In this document: in pieces, positions 57,611 through 64,000 of the stretch | Numbering within the stretch: the first letter of the stretch is position 1 | Layout: every line of letters begins with the position of its first letter | Source of the DNA: Campylobacter sp. VBCF_01 NA2 | GTDB taxonomy: Bacteria > Campylobacterota > Campylobacteria > Campylobacterales > Campylobacteraceae | Length of the DNA: 64,000 nucleotides | Direction: 5' to 3' | Assembly (NCBI RefSeq): GCF_027797205.1 | Contig: NZ_CP115607.1 | Location: 434,001-498,000 of the forward strand | Program-made: the position numbers and the translations under genes | The notes under the pieces: model-generated | What the model saw: the letters and a program-made list of their open reading frames with translations, nothing else | Told to the model about the DNA's origin: nothing | Database searches by the model: none

Positions 57611-58474
57611 TTATCTATTTTTCACCAGATTAATTCGCTCTTTGAAATCAGGCATAATCCCAGCTATGAAGTCGTAAAATTCGCGCCTGTGGTGGGCGTA
57701 GATGAGGTGAGTTAGCTCGTGAAGCACGACATAATGGATAAAGCGCAAATCTTTTTCGACCAATTTTAACGACAAATTTATGTAGCCCTTCGCGCTGTTG
57801 CAACTGCCCCAGCGCGTCTTCATATCGCGCACGACTAGGCGATTGACGCTCTTTTGCACGAACGGCAAGTAGAGTTTAATCAAATCTTTGTATAAATTTA
57901 ACGCTAAAAATTTCTTAAATTTCGCAAATTCTATCTCGTTTGCGCAGTAAATTTTACTCTCCAAAATGGCGATTTTGCCGTTAAATTTCGCCAAATTTTG
58001 CGCCAAAATTTCGTTTGGCGTGGCGTTCGTGGCGTTCGTGGCGTTCGTGTTTGGCGTGGCGCTAGGCGCAGTATCACTCGCGAAATTTGCGTCAAATTTT
58101 AGCGCACTATCACTCGCGCCACTCTCGCAAAATTTCGGCGCAGTATCGCCACCGCTAAAATTTTGCGCACTAAATTTCGGCGCAGTATTCCACAAATCCG
58201 CGAATTTCTCGCCAAATTTCAGCTCATAAATTTGCCCTAAAATTTCACTCTCGTTTTCTTTTAGCGCCAAATTTTCGTATTTTTCTAAGGTTTTTTTAAT
58301 CCAAATTTCATGCGAGGCGATAAACTCTCTGGCTCTCTCCACGCTCCAAAACCACGGCACGCTAGCACGCACGGCGCAATCAGGGCTAATGCGAATCCTA
58401 GCGTATTTTACGCGCTTGAAACTAGCCAAAACGCAAATTTCGCCCAAATTTAGACTAATCGTTTGCTCTGCCAT
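57611..58474 (-). CDS. YgjP-like (DUF45) metallopeptidase with low-complexity insert
   Basis: 287 residues. The C-terminal zinc-protease core has VVLHELTHLIYAHHRREFY (HExxH at about 245-249) after MKTRWGSCNSAKGYINLSLKL (split), the YgjP/SprT-like signature. Between residues about 95 and 155 a hydrophilic insert contains WNTAPKFSAQ, GGDTAPKFCES, SDTAPSATP and NTNATNATNATPN. This insert is built from three copies of the interspersed GATACTGCGCC repeat and a 9-bp tandem repeat. It overlaps the upstream MATE gene by 25 bases. Confidence 0.85.
   Translation of the reverse strand: MAEQTISLNLGEICVLASFKRVKYARIRISPDCAVRASVPWFWSVERAREFIASHEIWIKKTLEKYENLALKENESEILGQIYELKFGEKFADLWNTAPKFSAQNFSGGDTAPKFCESGASDSALKFDANFASDTAPSATPNTNATNATNATPNEILAQNLAKFNGKIAILESKIYCANEIEFAKFKKFLALNLYKDLIKLYLPFVQKSVNRLVVRDMKTRWGSCNSAKGYINLSLKLVEKDLRFIHYVVLHELTHLIYAHHRREFYDFIAGIMPDFKERINLVKNR
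58020..58049. repeat. 9-bp tandem repeat inside the YgjP-like gene
   Basis: TGGCGTTCG repeats three times, then a degenerate copy. It is in frame, encoding NAT units on the minus strand; copy number could vary without breaking the frame. Confidence 0.75.
58065..58191 (-). repeat. Three clustered copies of GATACTGCGCC repeat inside the YgjP-like gene
   Basis: Minus-strand copies at 58065-58080, 58129-58150 and 58172-58191, all in the same frame giving (D/N)TAPKF or DTAPS. A fourth weak variant (AGTGCGCT) lies near 58101-58117. Confidence 0.75.
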
Positions 58475-59772
58475 TTTTTGCTAATCCACCGCCAAGTATT
58501 CGCCCCGCCTCTGAGCCACTCATCGCACAAAAACCCAATCCAAACGCCCAAAATCCCGATTCCAAGCGAAATGCCTAAAAAATACCCCACCGGAAGCGAC
58601 ACGCCCCACATGAAAATCAACCCCATTAAAAACGGAAATCTCGCATCGCCGCTGGCGCGTAGAGCATTTACGAAAACGATATTGAAAGTGCGCCCAAGCT
58701 CTAAGATTATCGTTAGATAAAACAGCGGCCGCATGATTTCTTTGTGCGCCCCGCCCAGATTTAGCGCGCTCATGATTAGCTCGCGCGCGAAAAATACAAC
58801 CGCGATGAAAAACGCCGTGACGATTAGACCGATTTTTAGCGCGTGAAAGGTGTGCGAATACGCGCGTTCTGGCTCTTTTGCGCCCACTAGGCGACCTACG
58901 ATGACCTCGTTTGCCATGCTAATGGCGCTTCCGCCAAAGAAAATAAAGCTTGAAATCTGAAAATAAATCGTCTGCACCGTAAGACTTGCCTCGCCCATAC
59001 TTGCTACAAAGGCAAAGGCGACTAGATATTGCGTGATCCAAAGCAGATTTTCCCCAGCGCTCGGCAGTCCCACGGATAAAATTTTGCGTAAAATTTCAAA
59101 TTTTATTTTCAAAAACATTGAAAAGTAAAATTTTAGTTTTATGATTTTTACGGCAATTAGCGCGAAAAGTATCACGCCCACAATCCGCCCGATAATCGTG
59201 CTAATTCCCACGCCAAAAAGCCCATAAAATGGCAGTCCAAAGGGCTGGAAAAGTGCGATAAAATTTCCAACCAAAGTGATGATATTCATCGTTACTGAGA
59301 TGATGATTATGTAGTTTGCATAGCCATACACGCGGATTATCGCGCTAAAAACTATCGCCACAGCGTCGATTGCAAAGACAATGCTAATGATTTTTAGATA
59401 AATCGTGCTATCAGCGAGAAGTTCGCTTGGCACCTGTAAGGCACGGAGTAAAAGCGTGGCGCACGAAAATACAAAAACCCCGCTAAGTCCGCCGATTAGG
59501 GCGTTAAAGGTAATGCTAGTATGTATTGCGCGCAGGGCTAAAATTTTATTCCTAGCCCCCAGAGCTTGGGCGACCACGACCGAGCAACCCACAGCCAAAA
59601 ACCCAAAAACCGTGATAAAAAGCAAAAATACCTGATTGCCAGCGCCCAGCGCGCCTACGAGCCTGACATCGACAAGGCTTATCATATAGGTGTTAATCAG
59701 CGCGGTAACTAGGCGCAAAAACATATCCGCATAGATTGCTAGGCTTAGTTTTGTTAGTGAAATTTCCTTCAT
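58450..59772 (-). CDS. MATE family efflux transporter
   Basis: 440 residues from the ATG at 59772 (MKEISLTKLSLAIYADM) with AGAGAATTA upstream. About twelve membrane helices in two halves; the N-half has VDVRLVGALGAGNQVF and AQALGARN, the C-half VGRLVGAKEPERAY. Proteins of this family export drugs or metabolites with Na+ or H+. The substrate is unknown. It is followed by and overlaps the YgjP-like gene. Confidence 0.92.
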   Translation of the reverse strand: MKEISLTKLSLAIYADMFLRLVTALINTYMISLVDVRLVGALGAGNQVFLLFITVFGFLAVGCSVVVAQALGARNKILALRAIHTSITFNALIGGLSGVFVFSCATLLLRALQVPSELLADSTIYLKIISIVFAIDAVAIVFSAIIRVYGYANYIIIISVTMNIITLVGNFIALFQPFGLPFYGLFGVGISTIIGRIVGVILFALIAVKIIKLKFYFSMFLKIKFEILRKILSVGLPSAGENLLWITQYLVAFAFVASMGEASLTVQTIYFQISSFIFFGGSAISMANEVIVGRLVGAKEPERAYSHTFHALKIGLIVTAFFIAVVFFARELIMSALNLGGAHKEIMRPLFYLTIILELGRTFNIVFVNALRASGDARFPFLMGLIFMWGVSLPVGYFLGISLGIGILGVWIGFLCDEWLRGGANTWRWISKKWQSKRLV

Positions 59773-59896
59773 TAATTCTCTTTTTTTAAAATAAGAAGCG
59801 CATTTTAGCGAAAAATTCATAGATTAAATTTAGAAATTATTCAAATTTAATATTTTTTTTACTACAATCGACAAATTTTATCTATAAAGGCAAATT

Positions 59897-61849
59897 TTGG
59901 CATTAGTTGATTTGATTGATGTAGTTAAAAAATTCGGTTCAAACACTGTCCTTGACGGCGTGAATTTCAGCCTAAGCTCTGGCGAGAGAGTCGCAATCAT
60001 CGGCAAAAACGGCGGCGGAAAATCTACGCTGATGAAAATCATCGCTGGTGAGTATGAAATCGACGGCGGTCGTGTCATCACGCAAAATGGCATAAATATC
60101 CAAATGCTAGAACAAAGCCCGAAATTTGACGATAATCTCTCTGTCAAAGACGCCCTAAAACGCGAACTCAAAGAAATTTACGATGCCATTGATGAATACA
60201 ACCAAATTTTAGAACAAATCTCAAACGACCCCCAAAACGAAGCACTTCTAACCCGCCAAAATGAGCTAAATAAATTTATCGACGCCAAAGATGGCTGGAA
60301 TATCGACAATAAAATCGAGCGAATTTTGGAGCATTTTGGGCTTAAAATTTACGAAAACCGCTCGGCTTGCACGCTAAGTGGGGGCGAAATTCGCCGCGTG
60401 GCACTTGGTGCGCTGGTGCTAAAAAAGCCAGATATTTTGCTACTCGATGAGCCGACAAACCACCTTGATGTCTATATGGTGAGATTTTTGGAGGATATGC
60501 TTTTAAATTCGAAGCAAACCATACTTTTCATCTCGCACGATCGCTATTTCATCGACAAACTTGCGACCAGAAGTATCGAGATAGAGGAGGGCAAACTAAG
60601 CTTTTTTGATGGCGGATACGAAAACTATTTAAGGCGCAAACAAGAAATTTTAGCTAGCTTGCAAAAATCCCATGAAACGCTTTTAAAACAGCTAAAATAC
60701 GAAGAAGAGTGGCTTCATCGTGGTGTCAAAGCTAGGCTCAAACGCGACGAGGGTCGCAAAGCCCGCGTGCTAGCCATGAGAGAAGAAGCCAAAAAAAATC
60801 CGGGCGTGATAAGGCGCGTGAAATTGGAGCTTGAACGCGCTAGTAGGAATTTCAACGGCACAGGTGGCGAGAACCGCAAAAAAATGCTTTTCGAGTGCAA
60901 AAATGTAAGTAAAATTTTAAATGGAAAAGACCTTTTTAAGGGCTTTTCGGCTAGGGTTTTGCAAGGAGAGAGGATTGGCATAGTCGGCGCAAATGGTGCT
61001 GGAAAATCGACATTATTAAAAATGTTAATTGGCAAAACTCGCATTGACGGGGGCGAGATCAAAAGGGGCGATATTAAGATCGGCTATTTTGATCAGGCTA
61101 GGTCTGAAATTTCAGGCGATAAGAGTTTGATTGAGATTTTTTGCCCAAATGGCGGAGATCACATTATGGTGCGCGGACATTATATGCATGTTTATGGCTA
61201 TCTTAAAAATTTCTTATTCCCAAAAGAATTTTTGGATAAACCAGTAAGCGTGCTAAGCGGTGGCGAAAAAAACCGCGTCGCCCTTGCCAAGCTTTTTACC
61301 GAGCAATACGACTGCCTTATTTTAGATGAGCCGACGAACGATTTGGATATCGCTACAATCAACATTTTGGAAGATTATTTGCTCAGCTTCGAAGGTGCAG
61401 TTATCATCGTAAGCCACGATAGATATTTCATCGACAAAATCACAAACAAGCTTTGGGCGTTTGAAAAGGGCAAAATCGAGCAGATTTATATACCATACAG
61501 CGAGTATTTGGAGTATGAAGACGAGATAAAAGACCTTGAAATTTATGAAAGCGAGGTCGCTTCTAGCGCGGGGGATACTGCGCCCGAAATCAAAGAAAAT
61601 AAAAAAGAAAAAACCGCCACGACTAAACTTAGTTATAAACAAAACAAAATTTTAGAAGAATATCCAGCCAAAATCGAAGAGATAGAAAATAGAATAAAAG
61701 AGCTAAATCACGCTCTTTCAACCCCTGAAATTTACCAACAAATCGGGCTTCAACCGCTTTTTGAAGAGCTCGAAGAGAAAAAGGGCGCACTAAATCAAAT
61801 GGAAAACGAATATTTCGAGGTGCTCTCGCTGGCTGAAAATTTAAAATAG
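59897..61849 (+). CDS. ABC-F family ATPase (Uup/EttA-like)
   Basis: 650 residues with TTG start after AAAGG. Two ABC domains: Walker A GKNGGGKSTLMK (residue about 37) and GANGAGKSTLLK (about 365), signatures TLSGGEIRRVALG and VLSGGEKNRVALA, Walker B LLLDEPTNHLD and LILDEPTNDLD. An arm/linker lies between, and a C-terminal coiled coil (KIEEIENRIKELNHA) resembles Uup. ABC-F proteins act on the ribosome. A linker reads AGDTAPEIKENK, from a copy of the interspersed repeat (61571-61591). Confidence 0.93.
   Translation: MALVDLIDVVKKFGSNTVLDGVNFSLSSGERVAIIGKNGGGKSTLMKIIAGEYEIDGGRVITQNGINIQMLEQSPKFDDNLSVKDALKRELKEIYDAIDEYNQILEQISNDPQNEALLTRQNELNKFIDAKDGWNIDNKIERILEHFGLKIYENRSACTLSGGEIRRVALGALVLKKPDILLLDEPTNHLDVYMVRFLEDMLLNSKQTILFISHDRYFIDKLATRSIEIEEGKLSFFDGGYENYLRRKQEILASLQKSHETLLKQLKYEEEWLHRGVKARLKRDEGRKARVLAMREEAKKNPGVIRRVKLELERASRNFNGTGGENRKKMLFECKNVSKILNGKDLFKGFSARVLQGERIGIVGANGAGKSTLLKMLIGKTRIDGGEIKRGDIKIGYFDQARSEISGDKSLIEIFCPNGGDHIMVRGHYMHVYGYLKNFLFPKEFLDKPVSVLSGGEKNRVALAKLFTEQYDCLILDEPTNDLDIATINILEDYLLSFEGAVIIVSHDRYFIDKITNKLWAFEKGKIEQIYIPYSEYLEYEDEIKDLEIYESEVASSAGDTAPEIKENKKEKTATTKLSYKQNKILEEYPAKIEEIENRIKELNHALSTPEIYQQIGLQPLFEELEEKKGALNQMENEYFEVLSLAENLK
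61571..61591 (+). repeat. Intragenic copy of GATACTGCGCC repeat in the ABC-F gene
   Basis: GGGGGATACTGCGCCCGAAA, in frame as GDTAPE, between the second ABC domain and the C-terminal coiled coil. Confidence 0.65.
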
Positions 61850-61857
61850 GAAAATTT

Positions 61858-63087
61858 ATGCTTTATTTTTTGATAATCATTTATATAATTTACACGATTT
61901 ATAAAATTTCATTAGCCCTTTTACAGCTAAATTTTATCAAAGAAAACGCCAAAAAACCAGCCGTGATTTTAAGCGAAGCAGACTATCAAAAGGCTGGAAT
62001 TGTCAGCATTACAAATCTGAAATTTGAAATTTTTAGCCTTGCGTTTGGGCTTTTGGTCGCGATTTTTTGGATTTGTTATGGTGCGGGTGCGTTGCAGGAA
62101 TTTATCTACGCCAAATTTGGCGGGTGCGGCGTAAATTTGGAGGGCGGCGCAAGTATCCTAATCCAAAGCGTTTTTGTTTTAGTTTTCATCATACTTGGCG
62201 GGGTGATTGATTTGCCGTTTGAAATTTACGCCACTTTTATCAAAGACAAAAAACTAGGATTTTCCACAATCACGCCTAAAATTTTCATCGCTGATAAGCT
62301 AAAAGCCCTTGCGCTAACGCTAATTTTTGGCTTTTTGGTGGTTTTTGCGCTAGTTTTTTGCGTGCAAAATTTGGGGCAGTTTTGGTGGGTGTATGGGTTT
62401 GGATTTTCGTTTGGGCTGATTTTGCTGATAAATTTGATTTATCCTACACTCATCGCGCCGCTATTTAACAAAATGTCGCCACTAGCTGAGGGCGAGTTAA
62501 AATCGCAAATCGAGATTTTACTCGCAAAATGTGGCTTTAAAAGTAGTGGCGTTTTCGTCATCGACGCAGGCAAGCGCGATAATCGCTTAAATGCGTATTT
62601 TGGCGGACTTGGGGCGAGTAAAAAGGTCGTGCTTTTTGACACTTTGATAAAAAAGCTAAGCCAGAGTGAAATTTTGGCAGTTTTGGGGCATGAACTAGGG
62701 CATTTCAAACACGGCGACATACTCAAAAATATCGCGCTTGGGGCGTTTATGCTGATTGTGATTTTTGGCGTGTTTGGAAATCTGGCTACAAATGGGGTTT
62801 TTGACGCGCTAAATTTAGTGCGCGACGGCGGTGCGACGCTGATTTTTATCATGCTATTTTTGCCGATTTTGCAGAGTTTTTTGGAGCCTGTGATGTCGAA
62901 ATTTAGCCGTATGCACGAGTTTGGCGCGGACAGGTTCGGCGCAGATAATGCGAGTAAAAATGATATGATTAGCGCACTTAAAAAACTTGGTAGCGAAAAC
63001 AAAACTTTTCCGATTTCTCACCCGCTTTACAGCGCGATTTACCACTCGCACCCGAGCCTGTATGAGCGTATCAAGGAGCTAGAATGA
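61858..63087 (+). CDS. M48 family (Ste24-like) membrane metallopeptidase
   Basis: 409 residues. Several membrane helices surround the zinc motif LGHELGHFKHGD (near residue 277), with the downstream glutamate in EFGADRFGADNASK. The C-terminal SHPLYSAIYHSHPSLYERIKEL is typical of CAAX-protease-like M48 enzymes. In bacteria they probably serve membrane-protein quality control. It lies 8 bases after the ABC-F gene and overlaps prmC by 4 bases. Confidence 0.93.
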   Translation: MLYFLIIIYIIYTIYKISLALLQLNFIKENAKKPAVILSEADYQKAGIVSITNLKFEIFSLAFGLLVAIFWICYGAGALQEFIYAKFGGCGVNLEGGASILIQSVFVLVFIILGGVIDLPFEIYATFIKDKKLGFSTITPKIFIADKLKALALTLIFGFLVVFALVFCVQNLGQFWWVYGFGFSFGLILLINLIYPTLIAPLFNKMSPLAEGELKSQIEILLAKCGFKSSGVFVIDAGKRDNRLNAYFGGLGASKKVVLFDTLIKKLSQSEILAVLGHELGHFKHGDILKNIALGAFMLIVIFGVFGNLATNGVFDALNLVRDGGATLIFIMLFLPILQSFLEPVMSKFSRMHEFGADRFGADNASKNDMISALKKLGSENKTFPISHPLYSAIYHSHPSLYERIKELE

Positions 63088-63878
63088 AAATTTTCGAGGC
63101 GTTAAAATGGGCGCACGGCAGGACAAATTCTAGGTATGTTTCAAGGGAGCTTTTGAAATTTAGCGAAAATTTAAGCAACGAAGAGTTTGTAATGCTCTTT
63201 AACCACGCTATGCGAAATGAGGAAAAATTTCGCCAAAGTGTCGAAATTTACGCTTCTGGCGTGCCACTTGAATACATTACAAACAAGTGCAAATTTTTCG
63301 ATTTTGAGTTTTTCGTCGATGAGCGGGTGCTGATACCTCGCTTCGAGACTGAAATTTTGGTCGATAAGGCTTTTAGCGTGGCTCATCTTTTCAAAACTCC
63401 GCGCATTTGCGAGGTCGGCACTGGAAGCGGGATAATCTCGATTTGCCTTAAAAAATTTTTCCCAGACGCGCAAATTACCGCCACTGATATCAGCGAAAGT
63501 GCGCTTGAAGTAGCGCGCAAAAACGCCCAAAATTTGGGTGTGGATATTGAATTTGTGCATTGTGAATACCTAAGCGGGGTGCAGGGGGATTTCGATATCG
63601 TAGTATCAAATCCGCCATATATCGCCTCCTCGTATAAGCTCGATGAGAGAGTGCTAAAAGAGCCAAATTTGGCGCTAATCGGTGGCGAGAAGGGCGATGA
63701 GAAGCTAAAAAAACTAATCTTTTTAAGCGAAAATCGCACGAAATATCTGCTTTGCGAAATGGGCTATGATCAAAAGCAAAGCATGCAAGAAACACTAAGC
63801 GAGCATGGATTTGCCTTTGAATTTTACAAAGATTTAGCCGGGTTTGATCGCGGATTTGTCGCAAGGAAAATGAAGTAA
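63084..63878 (+). CDS. prmC: Peptide chain release factor N5-glutamine methyltransferase
   Basis: 264 residues. GVPLEYITNKCKFFDFEF and VLIPRFETEILVDKA precede the SAM motif CEVGTGSGIISICL, followed by the catalytic VVSNPPYIASS. It methylates the GGQ glutamine of release factors. The start overlaps the M48 gene (ATGA), and its stop overlaps the next gene (TAATG). Confidence 0.95.
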   Translation: MKIFEALKWAHGRTNSRYVSRELLKFSENLSNEEFVMLFNHAMRNEEKFRQSVEIYASGVPLEYITNKCKFFDFEFFVDERVLIPRFETEILVDKAFSVAHLFKTPRICEVGTGSGIISICLKKFFPDAQITATDISESALEVARKNAQNLGVDIEFVHCEYLSGVQGDFDIVVSNPPYIASSYKLDERVLKEPNLALIGGEKGDEKLKKLIFLSENRTKYLLCEMGYDQKQSMQETLSEHGFAFEFYKDLAGFDRGFVARKMK

Positions 63879-64000
63879 TGCAGGGCTCGAAACTTCATAG
63901 ATTGCTTTGCTACAAGGCGTTTGGTTACAGGTATATCGACGCTGGAATCCTTGCTAGTGGCGAGAGATTTTTTAGCGATATTGATAGCCTTTCGCATAGC
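63878..64000 (+). CDS. Unknown gene, cut by the window end
   Basis: 41 codons from an ATG overlapping the prmC stop (TAATG), reading MQGSKLHRLLCYKAFGYRYID and on to the edge. It is translationally coupled to prmC and probably real. The N-terminus faintly recalls small uracil-DNA-glycosylase-family proteins of Campylobacterota, but there is too little sequence to name it. Confidence 0.55.
   Translation, partial: MQGSKLHRLLCYKAFGYRYIDAGILASGERFFSDIDSLSHS

Noticed and set aside
58020-58191. A CRISPR array
   Set aside because: The repeats are 9 bp or about 17 bp, irregularly spaced and in frame within a gene; no cas genes are present.

Overview
The window is a contiguous piece of an AT-rich Campylobacterota chromosome, almost certainly genus Campylobacter. 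Support comes from the 16S/23S/5S rRNA sequences, the fused trpG-trpD gene, the recR-racS-racR-dnaJ gene order known from C. jejuni, carboxynorspermidine decarboxylase (nspC), and selenium genes next to a formate dehydrogenase cytochrome subunit. I cannot name a species. Host genes share a recognisable style (many GCG/GCGC stretches separated by AAATTT). Several AT-richer genes without that style look like accessory insertions.

Layout. 1-4.3 kb: trmA (cut by the window edge), a CoA-binding protein, ilvA and unknown genes. 3.6-5.9 kb, minus strand: ribH-nusB-pyrF-DUF3108. Then sodB, trpF and an adenine methylase. 8.6-11.6 kb: an AT-rich MboII-like restriction-modification island (two methylases and an HNH nuclease), closed by a strong terminator. 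11.6-14.5 kb: trpE-trpGD. Next yaaA, a TauE/SafE permease, a repeat-rich gap with a G-quadruplex motif, an Na+-coupled transporter, rpsU and a lipoprotein. 19-23.2 kb: nucleotide reduction (class III nrdD, a separate 54-residue glycyl-radical protein, nrdG, class I nrdB). Then pcm, an McrB-like ATPase, moaE/moaD, nspC, and fdhC-yedF-selD, in which selD itself reads through a UGA selenocysteine codon. 31-37 kb: the rRNA operon (16S, tRNA-Ala, 23S, 5S). 37-45.7 kb: a secreted helix-hairpin-helix protein, a dead relE-like toxin, a Sel1-repeat protein, rpsL-rpsG-fusA, an unknown membrane protein, a flavin-binding protein and flavodoxin. 45.8-52.2 kb, minus strand: mutS2, murC, recR, racS, racR. 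Then dnaJ, feoA-feoB-Feo-associated protein, accessory remnants, a YgjP-like metalloprotease, a MATE exporter, an ABC-F ATPase, an M48 protease, prmC and a gene cut by the end.

How genes work together. Anaerobic and microaerobic metabolism is prominent: class III ribonucleotide reductase with its activase, selenium supply (YedF, SelD) for a formate dehydrogenase whose membrane cytochrome is here, molybdopterin synthase (MoaD/MoaE), ferrous iron uptake, flavodoxin and Fe-superoxide dismutase.

The most unusual signals are: (1) the glycyl-radical domain of NrdD encoded as its own tiny gene; (2) a duplicated 65-bp structured element placed exactly 9 nt before both tRNA-Ala and 23S rRNA, with compensatory base changes; (3) a short interspersed repeat (core GATACTGCGCCGAAATT) found in intergenic DNA and also inside several genes, where it encodes (D/N)TAPKF; (4) the UGA-containing selD; (5) an orphan McrB-like ATPase with an altered Walker B motif. 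No CRISPR array, complete insertion sequence or prophage was seen.
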